A DNA stretch of 64,000 bases from Klebsiella planticola ATCC 33531 (GCF_000735435.1 NZ_JMPP01000004.1:29848-93847); one strand, 5' to 3'; shown: positions 1 through 9,331, counted from the first letter of the stretch. Numbers and translations are program-made. The notes: a model not told the origin generated them from the sequence alone.

Positions 1-101
1 TTTCACTGACAGATTGACGTTTCATGGACCCGGCGGCTTGTCGGTTTTCTTCCAATACGATGACGAAATTAGCACAGTCGCACAAAAGTGTGAGCCGGCG
101 A

Positions 102-929
102 TTATCCCGCCAGCGTCAGGCGAAAATCACGCGGCGTAGAGCCGGTCATCGCTTTAAACTGACGGCTGAAGGCGCTGTGATCGGTATAGCCGCACTGCAG
201 CGCAATATCGGTAATCGGCGTCTCTCCCGCCAGCAGCTCGGTGGCTTTTTCGAGGCGGACCTTATGGATCATTTGCCGCGGCGTGAGGTGAAAGATCCGT
301 TTGCAATAGCGTTCGATCTGCGCCACGGACATGCCGCTCAACCCGGTCAGCTCTTCCATGGTGATCGGTCGATGGTAGTGGCGACGAATATGATCGTCGA
401 CGATCGCCAGCCGCTGCCACGCCGGGTGTCGGGCATGCGCCTCTTGAAGATCGTGCGAGATCCCCGCCATGCCGATCACCTGGCCGTGAACATCGCGCAG
501 CGCCAGCTTTTGCGTCAGACACCAGCCGCGCTCACGTCCGTTATAGAGGTGCATTTCGAGCTGGTCGCGCAGGGTCACCCCCTCTCTCAACACCCGCAGA
601 TCCTGTTCGGTATAGCCCTGCCCCAACGCCGATGGAAAGACGTCGGCCGAGGTTTTGCCTAACAGCGAGGAGACGCTTTTAAAGCCGCAGCGACGGGCCA
701 GCGTCAGGTTCGCCAGCAGGTAGCGCGCCTGGGCATCTTTGATAAAAAAGACCACATTGGGAATCGCGTTCAGCAGCGGCGCGATAAGCGCCAGCGCATT
801 GAGCAACGACGGCATGTTTTCCGGACGCTGGCGCGCCAGCCCTTCGCAAATCTGGCTCAGCTCATCCACGGCCAGATCCGTATCCTCAACCGGAGCGTGC
901 TCCGAAGCAGCAGCAGTAACGCAGAACAT
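102..929 (-). CDS. AraC-family regulator with PAS sensor domain
   Basis: This 275-residue protein has a PAS-like middle (about residues 50-165, including FFIKDAQARYLLANLT and GMAGISHDLQE) and a C-terminal AraC double helix-turn-helix (about 175-272, with ALQCGYTDHSAFSRQFKAMT). It diverges from the epimerase/dehydrogenase operon that starts at 1240, so it probably senses a small ligand through the PAS domain and controls that operon. The ligand is unknown; hydroxyproline or a pathway intermediate is an inference from context only. Confidence 0.85.
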   Translation of the reverse strand: MFCVTAAASEHAPVEDTDLAVDELSQICEGLARQRPENMPSLLNALALIAPLLNAIPNVVFFIKDAQARYLLANLTLARRCGFKSVSSLLGKTSADVFPSALGQGYTEQDLRVLREGVTLRDQLEMHLYNGRERGWCLTQKLALRDVHGQVIGMAGISHDLQEAHARHPAWQRLAIVDDHIRRHYHRPITMEELTGLSGMSVAQIERYCKRIFHLTPRQMIHKVRLEKATELLAGETPITDIALQCGYTDHSAFSRQFKAMTGSTPRDFRLTLAG

Positions 930-1239
930 ATGGCTTCCTCATGGCGGGTGACGGGAGGATATTTATTCACCTTCTGGTAACACATCAAGCAGCAATACCG
1001 CGTTTTGCGATCCTGACTCCGGTTTATATTTTCCCCTGAGTACGCCGCTGGCGCGATCGCGACTTTCGGTTTACCACAGCAATAAGCAAATGATTAATAA
1101 GAAATAACTATGCCATCCATAAACAGACGCCGCCGTTTACTGTGCCGATTTCGTCATTTCCTCTGATGAAAGCGTTCAAGCCGGAGGCGGTCTGTTGCGC
1201 CAGCATGATGAAACAAATCGTTAACCTCCGGAGATAGCC
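930..1239. other. Divergent intergenic region, AraC regulator / epimerase
   Basis: This 310-bp gap must hold the promoters for the AraC gene (leftward) and the epimerase operon (rightward). A purine-rich GGAG ribosome-binding site lies about 8 nt before the epimerase ATG. I found no convincing repeat pair or CRP site, and no small gene. Confidence 0.4.
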
Positions 1240-2187
1240 ATGACTGTGCCACGTCACCCCATTGAACTCAGAGCCATTGATTCTCATACCGGCGGTGAAC
1301 CGACCCGCCTGATCGTGGACGGTTTTCCGGATCTCGGGAACGGCAGCATGGCGGAGCGCCGCCAACGCTTCGCCCGCGAATTCGATCGCTGGCGCCAGGC
1401 GGTTATCCTGGAGCCACGCGGCAACGATGTGCTGGTGGGGGCGCTGCTGTGCAAACCGGTCTCACCGCAGGCAACCGCCGGGGTGATTTTCTTCAACAAC
1501 GCCGGCTTTCTGAACATGTGCGGGCATGGCACCATCGGGCTTATCGCCTCGCTGGCATGGCTTGGTCGCATCAAGCCGGGCATCCACCTGATTGAAACGC
1601 CGGTGGGCAACGTCAGCGCGACGCTACATGAAGACGGCAGCGTCTCGGTGGAAAATGTTCCTGCCCGGCGCGGCAAAAAGCAGCTCAGCGTCAACACCGC
1701 GGTGGGTACCGTCAGCGGTGATATTGCCTGGGGCGGCAACTGGTTTTTCCTCATCAACGATCACCCTTTCACCCTCGAACCCGCCCAAATTCCGCAGCTC
1801 ACCGAGTATGCGTGGGCCGTACGTGAAGGGCTGGAAGCCGCCGGGATCCGCGGCGATGACGGTGGCGAAATCGACCATATCGAACTCTTTGCCGATGATG
1901 CCGATGCCGACAGCCGCAGCTTCGTACTGTGCCCGGGGAAAGCCTGGGATCGTTCGCCGTGCGGCACCGGAACCAGCGCCAAACTGGCCTGTCTGGCCGA
2001 AGATGGCAAGCTGCAGCCCGGCGAACTCTGGCAGCAGGCCAGTATTATCGGCAGCCAGTTTACCGCCAGCTATACGCGCAGCGACGCCGGTATCATTCCG
2101 ACGATCCGCGGCGCAGCCTGGGTGTGCGGCGATACCCGGCTGATCCTCAACCCGGACGATCCCTTCTGCTGGGGGATCGTGCCGTGA
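1240..2187 (+). CDS. Proline racemase-family 4-hydroxyproline 2-epimerase
   Basis: This 315-residue member of the proline racemase family would convert trans-4-hydroxy-L-proline to cis-4-hydroxy-D-proline in the cytoplasm. Both catalytic cysteines are visible: Cys94 in MCGHGTIG and Cys241 in [10 protein letters not shown]. The [11 protein letters not shown] opening is typical of hydroxyproline epimerases. Having two cysteines, rather than a Thr at the second site, argues against a trans-3-hydroxyproline dehydratase. It is the first gene of a four-gene operon; its TGA overlaps the GTG of the next gene by 4 nt. Proline racemase activity itself cannot be excluded. Confidence 0.85.
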   Translation: MTVPRHPIELRAIDSHTGGEPTRLIVDGFPDLGNGSMAERRQRFAREFDRWRQAVILEPRGNDVLVGALLCKPVSPQATAGVIFFNNAGFLNMCGHGTIGLIASLAWLGRIKPGIHLIETPVGNVSATLHEDGSVSVENVPARRGKKQLSVNTAVGTVSGDIAWGGNWFFLINDHPFTLEPAQIPQLTEYAWAVREGLEAAGIRGDDGGEIDHIELFADDADADSRSFVLCPGKAWDRSPCGTGTSAKLACLAEDGKLQPGELWQQASIIGSQFTASYTRSDAGIIPTIRGAAWVCGDTRLILNPDDPFCWGIVP

Positions 2188-3293
2188 ACCACGGCGACGT
2201 CATCGTGATCGGCGCCGGGATCGTCGGTGCCGCCTGCGCGTGGCAGCTGGCGAAACGCGGGCAAAAAGTGATTCTGCTCGACGATCGCCAGCCGGGCGCC
2301 ACCGCAGCCGGAATGGGGCATCTGGTGTGTATGGATGACGATCCCGCCGAACTGGCGCTCTCCGCCTGGTCACTGGCACGCTGGCGCACCCTCACGCCGC
2401 AAATGCCCGAGCGCTGCGCCTGGCGCGGCTGCGGCACTCTGTGGCTGGCGGAAACCTCCCAGGAGCTGGAGATCGCCCGGGAAAAACAGCGGCGGATGGC
2501 CGCATATCAGGTCTCCAGCGAGATGCAGACCCCTTCACAGCTGACGCAGCGAGAACCGCTGCTGCGGGCAGGATTACAGGGCGGACTGTGGGTTCCCGGC
2601 GATGGTATCGTCTACGCCCCTGAAGTTGCGCGCTGGTTTATCGCCGACGCGGGAGACAACCTGACCTGCCTCACCGAAGGCGCCATGGAAATCGCCGAGC
2701 CGGCGGTGACGTTGACCTGCGGAAAACAGCTGCGGGCGCCGGCTATCGTTGTCGCCTGCGGCCTCGGCGCCAATGGGCTGCTGGGGGAAAACTGGCTGCG
2801 AGCAAAGAAAGGCCAGCTGGCGATCAGCGACCGCTACGGCCCGTTACTCCATCATCAGCTGGTCGAACTGGGCTACGGTGCCAGCGCCCACGGCGGCGGC
2901 ACCTCGGTGGCGTTTAACGTCCAGCCGCGCCCCACCGGACAGCTGCTGATCGGCTCTTCGCGGCAGTTTGATAACTCAGAACGCCAGCTGGATTTGCCGC
3001 TGCTGGCGCAGATGCTCGACCGCGCCCGGCACTTCCTGCCCGCCCTGGCCGGGCTGAATATTATCCGCTGCTGGAGCGGCTTTCGCGCCGCGTCAGAGGA
3101 CGGAAATCCCCTGATAGGTCCCCACCCGTCGCGTCCCGGCCTGTGGCTGGCGCTGGGTCATGAAGGGCTCGGCGTCACCACCGCCCCCGCCAGCGCAGAG
3201 CTGCTCGTCGCCCAGTTATTGGGCGAGCGCTGCCCGTTAGCCCCCGACGCGTGGCTACCGGCCCGCCTGCTGAAAAAAGAGGCTATCGCATGA
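2184..3293 (+). CDS. FAD-dependent D-amino-acid/D-hydroxyproline dehydrogenase subunit (DAO family)
   Basis: This 369-residue DAO-family flavoprotein has an N-terminal Rossmann dinucleotide site ([15 protein letters not shown]) and a C-terminal [17 protein letters not shown] segment typical of glycine-oxidase-like enzymes. The GTG at 2184, overlapping the epimerase stop, is chosen because the dinucleotide motif follows within five residues; the same frame is open further upstream inside the epimerase gene. With the next two genes it matches three-subunit D-hydroxyproline dehydrogenases and HcnABC-like oxidases, and would oxidise the epimerase product to 1-pyrroline-4-hydroxy-2-carboxylate. 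Confidence 0.8.
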   Translation: MNHGDVIVIGAGIVGAACAWQLAKRGQKVILLDDRQPGATAAGMGHLVCMDDDPAELALSAWSLARWRTLTPQMPERCAWRGCGTLWLAETSQELEIAREKQRRMAAYQVSSEMQTPSQLTQREPLLRAGLQGGLWVPGDGIVYAPEVARWFIADAGDNLTCLTEGAMEIAEPAVTLTCGKQLRAPAIVVACGLGANGLLGENWLRAKKGQLAISDRYGPLLHHQLVELGYGASAHGGGTSVAFNVQPRPTGQLLIGSSRQFDNSERQLDLPLLAQMLDRARHFLPALAGLNIIRCWSGFRAASEDGNPLIGPHPSRPGLWLALGHEGLGVTTAPASAELLVAQLLGERCPLAPDAWLPARLLKKEAIA

Positions 3294-3553
3294 GCCAGAC
3301 TATCCCGGTGATGATTGAAGGTGAAACACGCGACGTTCCGGTGGGAATCAGCGTCGCGGCAGCGCTGTCGTTGACGGCGAATCCCACCACACGCGTGGCC
3401 GTCGGCGGACAGCCCCGCTCCCCTTTTTGCGGCATGGGTATTTGCCAGGAGTGCCGGGTGACCGTCAACGGACGGCGGGTGCTGGCCTGCCAGACGCTGT
3501 GCCAGCCCGGAATGACGATTGAAAGGAGCTGCCATGCAAACCCTGCGCTGTGA
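3290..3553 (+). CDS. (2Fe-2S)-binding small subunit of D-hydroxyproline dehydrogenase
   Basis: An 87-residue protein with a plant-ferredoxin-like cysteine pattern in FCGMGICQECRVTVNG plus a later Cys in VLACQT. It corresponds to the small iron-sulfur subunit of HcnABC/LhpBEF-type dehydrogenases and would pass electrons between the two flavin subunits. The ATG overlaps the preceding TGA (ATGA), which fixes the start. Its 3' end overlaps the next gene by 20 nt, so translation is probably coupled. Confidence 0.8.
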   Translation: MSQTIPVMIEGETRDVPVGISVAAALSLTANPTTRVAVGGQPRSPFCGMGICQECRVTVNGRRVLACQTLCQPGMTIERSCHANPAL

Positions 3554-4799
3554 CATTCTGATTCTCGGCTGCGGCCCGGCGGGTCTCGCCGCCGCACTGG
3601 CGGCCGCGTCCTGCGGTAAGCAGGTCGTTATCCTCGACGATAATCCGCGCCCCGGCGGGCAGATCTGGCGCGAGGGTCCGCAGGTGCAGCTCCCTGCCCT
3701 GGCGCGCCGCTACCGGGAAGCCGTTGCTGCGGAGAAAAATATCACCTCGCTGAACGGTGCCCGGCTTATCGCCCGCCCCTCGGCGCATAGCGTCCTGTTC
3801 GAAACCGCCGACGACAGCGGGCTTGTCGAATGGCAAAAGCTGATCCTCTGCTGCGGCGCACGGGAACTCTCGCTGCCTTTCCCCGGCTGGACGCTGTCCG
3901 GCGTCACCGGCGCCGGCGGGTTACAGGCGCAAATCAAACACGGTCTGACGCTCCGGGGGCAAAAAGTGGTGATTGCCGGCAGCGGTCCGCTGCTGCTGGC
4001 GGTGGCCGCGACGGTGAAAAAAAGCGGAGGTGAAGTACGACAGATTGTTGAGCAGGCCCCGCTCAGCGCATTACTGCGTTTTGGCAGCAGCCTGTGGCGC
4101 TGGCCGGAAAAACTTCGCCAGCTGGCTACCCTCGCCCCGCGACGCTATCTGAGCAGTAGCCAGGTGATTCGCGCCCACGGCGAGACGCAGCTCGAAGCCA
4201 TTACGCTGCGCGATGCCCGCGGCATTGAACGGACAATCGCCTGCCAGCGGCTGGCTATCGGTTACGGCCTGGTAGCCAATATTGAAACCGCGCTGCTCTT
4301 CGGCTGCGCGCTGGCTGACGAGGCAATAGCGGTGAATCGCTGGCAGCAGACCAGCGTCGCGAACATCTACGCCGCGGGCGAATGCACCGGTTTTGGCGGC
4401 AGCGAACTGGCGCTGGCAGAAGGTGAAATTGCCGGCTTTGCGGCAGCTGACGCCGAGGCTTGCGCCCAGGCCCTCTTCGCCCGTCGCGGGCGCTGGCAGG
4501 CATTTGCTCATGCGGTCAACCGCACATTCACCCTGCCAGAGAGCCTGAAAAACGCCGCCACGCCGGATAGCCTGCTGTGCCGCTGCGAAGATGTGCGCTG
4601 CGGCGACGTTGCCGATGCCGATAGCTGGCACCAGGCAAAACTGACCCGCCGCTGCGGAATGGGCGCCTGTCAGGGAAAAACCTGCGCGACCACCGCCCGC
4701 TGGCTGTACGGCTGGCCGCTACCGCAGCCGCGCGAGCCGCTCTCTCCCGCCAGAGCCGAAACCCTTATCGCGCTGGCCGATACCCGAACAATGCGCTGA
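3534..4799 (+). CDS. FAD/NAD(P)-binding oxidoreductase subunit with BFD-like [2Fe-2S] C-terminus
   Basis: This 421-residue protein opens with DILILGCGPAGLAAALAAAS (FAD site) and has a second Rossmann motif (VVIAGSGPLLLAVAA, about residues 145-160). Its C-terminal BFD-like cluster domain has CRCEDVRCG followed by CGMGACQGKTC. This is the large subunit of the HcnB/OoxA type. The ATG at 3534 is preceded by GAAAGGAGC. It ends 1 nt before the convergent hpaR, with no room for a terminator. The later enzymes of hydroxyproline breakdown (deaminase, semialdehyde dehydrogenase) are not in the window. Confidence 0.8.
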   Translation: MQTLRCDILILGCGPAGLAAALAAASCGKQVVILDDNPRPGGQIWREGPQVQLPALARRYREAVAAEKNITSLNGARLIARPSAHSVLFETADDSGLVEWQKLILCCGARELSLPFPGWTLSGVTGAGGLQAQIKHGLTLRGQKVVIAGSGPLLLAVAATVKKSGGEVRQIVEQAPLSALLRFGSSLWRWPEKLRQLATLAPRRYLSSSQVIRAHGETQLEAITLRDARGIERTIACQRLAIGYGLVANIETALLFGCALADEAIAVNRWQQTSVANIYAAGECTGFGGSELALAEGEIAGFAAADAEACAQALFARRGRWQAFAHAVNRTFTLPESLKNAATPDSLLCRCEDVRCGDVADADSWHQAKLTRRCGMGACQGKTCATTARWLYGWPLPQPREPLSPARAETLIALADTRTMR

Positions 4800-4800
4800 T

Positions 4801-5247
4801 CTACTCTTCCTCATCACTGTGCCCGGCACCCTGACGGTTGCCGAGCGCAATAAACTCTTCCAGCAGCGCAGTCAGTTGCTGCATCTTTTCACTGGTGAAC
4901 TGGGCTTCAATCAGGCGATAGGCCTCTTCCACCTGCGCCTGCGCGCTTTCATACAGCGTGTAGCCCGCCGGCGTCAGCGAAATATACAACTTGCGCTGAT
5001 CGTTGACCGGCTTGAGACGCAGCACCAGACCGTCACGCTCCATACGGGTCAGAATACCGGTCAGGCTGGGGCGCAGGATGCAGGCGCGGAACGCCAGATC
5101 GTGAAAGTCCATCGACGGATTTTCCGCAAGGATGCGCACAATACGCCACTGCTGCTCGGTGAGATTATGGCGTTTAACGATCGGTCGGAAATGGCCCATT
5201 GCCGCTTCCCGCGCCTGCAACAACGCAATGGTTAACGAATCATGCAT
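4801..5247 (-). CDS. hpaR: HpaR, MarR-family repressor of the hpa meta-cleavage operon
   Basis: A 148-residue MarR-type winged-helix repressor nearly identical by eye to E. coli HpaR through the DNA-binding part (RPSLTGILTRMERDGLVLR). The start is placed at MHDSLTIALLQAREAA, as in E. coli; an in-frame ATG lies seven codons upstream. It is divergent from hpaG1. In E. coli W HpaR represses Pg and its own promoter and is released by homoprotocatechuate-type compounds; the same is expected here. Confidence 0.95.
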   Translation of the reverse strand: MHDSLTIALLQAREAAMGHFRPIVKRHNLTEQQWRIVRILAENPSMDFHDLAFRACILRPSLTGILTRMERDGLVLRLKPVNDQRKLYISLTPAGYTLYESAQAQVEEAYRLIEAQFTSEKMQQLTALLEEFIALGNRQGAGHSDEEE

Positions 5248-5276
5248 CACATACCCTCGACATCGCACTCTTAAGT

Positions 5277-5286
5277 TTATTAATAA
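5277..5286. promoter_or_regulatory. AT-rich palindrome near hpaR start (possible HpaR site)
   Basis: TTATTAATAA is a perfect 10-bp palindrome 30 bp upstream of the hpaR start codon. It shares the TTAAT core with the larger palindrome at 5478. It could be the autoregulatory HpaR site, but such AT-rich palindromes also occur by chance. Confidence 0.3.
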
Positions 5287-5412
5287 GTTAATAATTAGCG
5301 CCTATCCTGCCATGACGCAACCGGTTTCTGCACCTGAAAAGTACCAGCCGAGACAATAAAAAACGACAACTAACTGATTAATAACATATAAAAAATTACA
5401 CTGTAAATTTAT

Positions 5413-5428
5413 TGTTAATCAGATCACA
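5413..5428. promoter_or_regulatory. Probable CRP site of the hpaG promoter
   Basis: TGTTA-N6-TCACA matches the CRP consensus except for one position in the left arm. It lies about 66 bp upstream of the centre of the palindrome at 5478-5495. In E. coli W the Pg promoter is activated by cAMP-CRP bound near -60, with HpaR bound near the transcription start, which is the same arrangement. Confidence 0.6.
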
Positions 5429-5477
5429 AAACATTCACTTCTGTTTGCCAAACCCCGCCACAAGGAATAAAAGATGA

Positions 5478-5495
5478 TCATTAACATATTAATGA
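5478..5495. promoter_or_regulatory. Probable HpaR operator at the hpaG promoter
   Basis: TCATTAA-CATA-TTAATGA is an inverted repeat with 7-bp arms, 41 bp upstream of the hpaG1 ATG. Its position relative to the CRP site fits the described OPR1 operator at the start of Pg transcription. That it binds HpaR is inference from position and symmetry. Confidence 0.55.
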
Positions 5496-5536
5496 ATATC
5501 CCTTAGCATCCGACATCAGTACCAGAGGAGTGGTGA

Positions 5537-6169
5537 ATGAAAGGTACCATCTTCGCCGTTGCGCTTAACCATCGCAGCCAGCTTGACGCCTGGCGCGACG
5601 CGTTCCAACAGGCCCCTTACAAAACCCCGCCGAAGACCGCGGTCTGGTTTATCAAACCGCGCAATACCGTCATCGGTGCGAACGAGGCCATTCCCTATCC
5701 GCAGGGTGAAACCGTGCAGAGCGGCGCCACCGTCGCGCTGATTGTCGGCAAAACCGCGCGTAAGGTTTCCGCCGCCGACGCGGCCTCTTTTATCGCCGGC
5801 TATGCGCTGGCCAATGACATCAGCCTGCCGGAAGAGAGCTTCTACCGCCCGGCGATTAAGGCCAAATGTCGCGATGGCTTCTGCCCCATCGGCACCCTCG
5901 CCCCGGTGCATAGCGTGGACAATCTGACCATCATCACTGAAATCAACGGCCGCGAGGCCGACAGCTGGAACACCGGCGATCTGCAGCGCAATGCCGCCGA
6001 ACTGTTAAGCGCGCTGAGCGAGTTTGCCACCCTGAATCCCGGCGATGCCATCCTGATCGGTACCCCTCACGCCCGCGTCACGCTGCAGCCCGGCGATCGC
6101 GTGCGGATCCTCGCCGAAGGTTTCCCGGCGCTGGAAAACCCGGTTGTTGCAGAAGGAGAGCTGGCATGA
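5537..6169 (+). CDS. hpaG: HpaG1, isomerase/decarboxylase subunit (FAH fold)
   Basis: This 210-residue fumarylacetoacetate-hydrolase-fold protein corresponds to the N-terminal half of the single-chain E. coli W HpaG. With HpaG2 it decarboxylates 5-oxopent-3-ene-1,2,5-tricarboxylate and isomerises the product to 2-oxohept-3-enedioate. FAH-type segments are visible: WFIKPRNTVIGANEAIPYP near residue 36 and GDAILIGTPHARVTLQPGD near the end. It is the first gene of the rightward hpa operon; its stop overlaps the HpaG2 ATG by 4 nt. Confidence 0.9.
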   Translation: MKGTIFAVALNHRSQLDAWRDAFQQAPYKTPPKTAVWFIKPRNTVIGANEAIPYPQGETVQSGATVALIVGKTARKVSAADAASFIAGYALANDISLPEESFYRPAIKAKCRDGFCPIGTLAPVHSVDNLTIITEINGREADSWNTGDLQRNAAELLSALSEFATLNPGDAILIGTPHARVTLQPGDRVRILAEGFPALENPVVAEGELA

Positions 6170-6930
6170 AACAGGCACGTATTGAATGGCAAGGCACCCG
6201 CTACGACGCACAGATCGATGAACGCGACCAGCTTCGCCTCGCCGATGGCACCCTGCTTAAAGCAGGCGACTTTCGCTGGCTGCCTCCCGCCGACGGAACG
6301 CTGTTCGCGCTGGGTCTGAACTATGCCGACCACGCCAGCGAGCTGGAGTTTAAGCCGCCGGAGGAGCCGCTGGTGTTTATCAAAGCGCCGAACACCTTTA
6401 TCGGTCATCAACAAGAGTCGGTACGCCCGGACAACGTGGAGTACATGCATTACGAAGCCGAACTGGTGGTGGTGATAGGCAAAACCGCGCGCCGCGTCGC
6501 CGAAGCCGATGCCATGGACTATGTCGCCGGCTACACCGTCTGCAATGACTACGCCATTCGCGACTATCTGGAAAACTACTACCGCCCGAACCTGCGGGTG
6601 AAAAGCCGCGACACGCTGACGCCCATCGGGCCGTGGATCGTCGCGAAAGAGGCGATCCCGGATCCGCATAATCTGACTCTGCGCACCTGGGTCAACGGCG
6701 AGCTGCGCCAGCAGGGCACGACGGCCGATCTGATCTTCAGCGTTCCGTTCCTGATCGCTTACCTAAGCGAATTTATGACCCTGCAACCGGGCGACATGAT
6801 CGCCACCGGCACGCCGAAAGGGCTGTCCGATGTGGTGCCGGGTGACGAAGTGATCGTCGAAGTCGAAGGCGTCGGCCGCCTGGTCAACCGCATCATCAGC
6901 CAGCAAGCGTATGAGGAGAAGCTGTCATGA
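6166..6930 (+). CDS. hpaG: HpaG2, isomerase/decarboxylase subunit (FAH fold)
   Basis: This 254-residue FAH-family enzyme is the C-terminal half-equivalent of E. coli HpaG. Family segments are LFALGLNYADHASE, EPLVFIKAPNTFIG, the acidic metal-ligand region YEAELVVVIGKTARRV, and GDMIATGTPKGLSDVVPGD. It is homologous to HpaG1, so the pair shows an ancestral duplication that is split here and fused in E. coli W. It overlaps hpaE by 4 nt. Confidence 0.92.
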   Translation: MKQARIEWQGTRYDAQIDERDQLRLADGTLLKAGDFRWLPPADGTLFALGLNYADHASELEFKPPEEPLVFIKAPNTFIGHQQESVRPDNVEYMHYEAELVVVIGKTARRVAEADAMDYVAGYTVCNDYAIRDYLENYYRPNLRVKSRDTLTPIGPWIVAKEAIPDPHNLTLRTWVNGELRQQGTTADLIFSVPFLIAYLSEFMTLQPGDMIATGTPKGLSDVVPGDEVIVEVEGVGRLVNRIISQQAYEEKLS

Positions 6931-8393
6931 AAAAAATTAACCATTGGATCAACGGCAAAAACGTCGCGGGCGCAGAGTATTTCCACACCACCAACCCGGC
7001 CACCGGCGAAGTGCTGGCGGAAGTCGCCTCCGGCGGTGAAGCCGAAGTGAATCAGGCCGTTGCCGCCGCGAAAGAAGCGTTCCCGAAATGGGCCAACCTA
7101 CCGATGAAAGAGCGCGCGCGCCTGATGCGCCGGCTGGGCGATCTGATCGATCGCGACGTCCCGGAGATCGCGGCAATGGAGACCGCCGATACCGGCCTGC
7201 CGATCCATCAAACCAAAAATGTGCTGATCCCGCGCGCTTCGCACAACTTCGAGTTTTTCGCCGAAGTGTGCCAGCAGATGAACGGCAAGACCTATCCGGT
7301 TGACGACAAGATGCTCAACTACACCCTCGTGCAGCCGGTCGGCGTGTGTGCGCTGGTCTCGCCGTGGAACGTGCCGTTTATGACCGCCACCTGGAAGGTG
7401 GCGCCGTGTCTGGCGCTGGGCAACACCGCGGTGCTGAAAATGTCAGAGCTGTCGCCGCTGACCGCCGATCGTCTGGGCGAACTGGCGCTGGAAGCCGGTA
7501 TTCCGGCCGGCGTACTCAACGTGGTGCAGGGCTACGGCGCCAGCGCCGGCGATGCGCTGGTGCGTCATCACGACGTCCGCGCGGTGTCGTTTACCGGCGG
7601 TACCGCCACCGGGCGCAACATCATGAAAAATGCCGGTCTGAAGAAGTATTCCATGGAGCTGGGCGGCAAATCCCCGGTGCTGATTTTTGAAGATGCCGAT
7701 ATCGAGCGCGCGCTGGATGCCGCCCTGTTCACCATCTTCTCAATCAACGGCGAGCGCTGCACCGCCGGGTCGCGCATCTTCATTCAGCAGAGCATTTACC
7801 CGGAATTCGTTAAACGCTTTGCAGAACGCGCCAACCGCCTGCGCGTGGGCGATCCGACCGATCCGAATACCCAGGTCGGGGCGCTGATCAGCAAGCAGCA
7901 CTGGGAAAAAGTCTCCGGCTATATTCGCCTCGGGATCGAAGAAGGCGCCACCCTGCTGGCCGGCGGCCCGGACAAGCCGTCCGATCTGCCCGCGCATCTG
8001 CAAGGCGGCAACTTCCTGCGTCCGACGGTGCTGGCAGACGTGGATAACCGGATGCGCGTCGCGCAAGAGGAGATTTTTGGCCCGGTAGCCTGCCTGCTGC
8101 CGTTTAAAGACGAAGCGGAAGGGCTGCGCCTGGCGAACGACATCGAATATGGCCTGGCGTCCTACATCTGGACCCAGGACATCAGCAAAGTGCTGCGTCT
8201 GGCGCGCGGCATCGAAGCCGGCATGGTGTTCGTCAATACCCAGAACGTCCGCGACCTGCGTCAGCCGTTTGGCGGCGTGAAAGCCTCCGGCACCGGCCGT
8301 GAAGGCGGCGAGTACAGCTTTGAAGTGTTCGCCGAAATGAAAAACGTCTGTATTTCCATGGGTGACCATCCGATCCCGAAATGGGGCGTATAA
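6927..8393 (+). CDS. hpaE: HpaE, 5-carboxymethyl-2-hydroxymuconate semialdehyde dehydrogenase
   Basis: A 488-residue NAD-dependent aldehyde dehydrogenase. It oxidises the ring-cleavage product of homoprotocatechuate to 5-carboxymethyl-2-hydroxymuconate. The family motifs are complete: SPWNVPFM in the cofactor domain, SFTGGTATGR, the catalytic Glu in MELGGKSP, and the catalytic Cys in INGERCTAGSR. The start overlaps the HpaG2 stop by 4 nt. A 71-bp gap with an AGCCGC...GCGGCT hairpin separates it from hpaD and may tune transcript stability. Confidence 0.95.
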   Translation: MKKINHWINGKNVAGAEYFHTTNPATGEVLAEVASGGEAEVNQAVAAAKEAFPKWANLPMKERARLMRRLGDLIDRDVPEIAAMETADTGLPIHQTKNVLIPRASHNFEFFAEVCQQMNGKTYPVDDKMLNYTLVQPVGVCALVSPWNVPFMTATWKVAPCLALGNTAVLKMSELSPLTADRLGELALEAGIPAGVLNVVQGYGASAGDALVRHHDVRAVSFTGGTATGRNIMKNAGLKKYSMELGGKSPVLIFEDADIERALDAALFTIFSINGERCTAGSRIFIQQSIYPEFVKRFAERANRLRVGDPTDPNTQVGALISKQHWEKVSGYIRLGIEEGATLLAGGPDKPSDLPAHLQGGNFLRPTVLADVDNRMRVAQEEIFGPVACLLPFKDEAEGLRLANDIEYGLASYIWTQDISKVLRLARGIEAGMVFVNTQNVRDLRQPFGGVKASGTGREGGEYSFEVFAEMKNVCISMGDHPIPKWGV

Positions 8394-8464
8394 CCGTCAT
8401 CCGTCGAGCCGCGCCCAGGCTGGCTGCGGCTCACACTATTCAGGTTATGTAAGGAGAACACCGC

Positions 8465-9322
8465 ATGGGCAAATTAGCGTTAGCCGCCAAAATCACTCAC
8501 GTGCCATCAATGTATCTCTCTGAACTACCGGGGAAAAATCATGGTTGCCGTCAGGCTGCTATCGACGGCCATAAAGAAATTGGCAAGCGCTGCCGTGAAA
8601 TGGGCGTCGATACCATTATCGTTTTCGATACCCACTGGCTGGTCAACAGCGCCTACCATATTAACTGCGCCGACCATTTCAAAGGCGTCTATACCAGCAA
8701 CGAACTGCCGCACTTTATCCGCGACATGACCTACGACTACGACGGCAACCCGGAGCTGGGTCAGCTGATTGCCGACGAAGCGGTCAAACTGGGCGTGCGG
8801 GCGAAAGCGCACAACATTCCCAGCCTGAAGCTGGAGTACGGCACTCTGGTGCCGATGCGCTACATGAACAGCGATAAGCATTTCAAAGTGGTGTCGATTT
8901 CCGCGTTCTGCACCGTTCACGATTTTGCCGACAGCCGCAAGCTGGGCGAAGCCATCGTCAAGGCGATTGAAAAATATGACGGTACCGTGGCGGTGTTCGC
9001 CAGCGGCTCACTGTCGCACCGCTTTATCGACGACCAGCGCGCCGAAGAGGGAATGAACAGCTACACCCGCGAGTTTGACCATCAGATGGATGAGCGCGTG
9101 GTGAAGCTGTGGCGTGAAGGCAAGTTTAAAGAGTTCTGCACCATGCTGCCGGAATACGCCGACTACTGCTACGGCGAGGGCAATATGCACGACACGGTGA
9201 TGCTGCTCGGCGTGCTCGGCTGGGACAAATATGACGGCAAGGTGGAGTTTATTACCGACCTGTTCGCCAGTTCCGGCACCGGCCAGGTGAACGCCGTGTT
9301 CCCGCTTCCGGCCCAGGCGTAA
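8465..9322 (+). CDS. hpaD: HpaD, 3,4-dihydroxyphenylacetate 2,3-dioxygenase
   Basis: This 285-residue class III (LigB-type) extradiol dioxygenase cleaves homoprotocatechuate next to the ring hydroxyls. Candidate metal-binding histidines lie in the N-terminal HGCRQAAIDGH and FDTHW segments, and a further conserved acid/His region is present in GNMHDTVMLLG. A strong AAGGAGAAC ribosome-binding site precedes the ATG. It is followed after 9 bp by hpaF. Confidence 0.95.
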   Translation: MGKLALAAKITHVPSMYLSELPGKNHGCRQAAIDGHKEIGKRCREMGVDTIIVFDTHWLVNSAYHINCADHFKGVYTSNELPHFIRDMTYDYDGNPELGQLIADEAVKLGVRAKAHNIPSLKLEYGTLVPMRYMNSDKHFKVVSISAFCTVHDFADSRKLGEAIVKAIEKYDGTVAVFASGSLSHRFIDDQRAEEGMNSYTREFDHQMDERVVKLWREGKFKEFCTMLPEYADYCYGEGNMHDTVMLLGVLGWDKYDGKVEFITDLFASSGTGQVNAVFPLPAQA

Positions 9323-9331
9323 GGAGCCACT

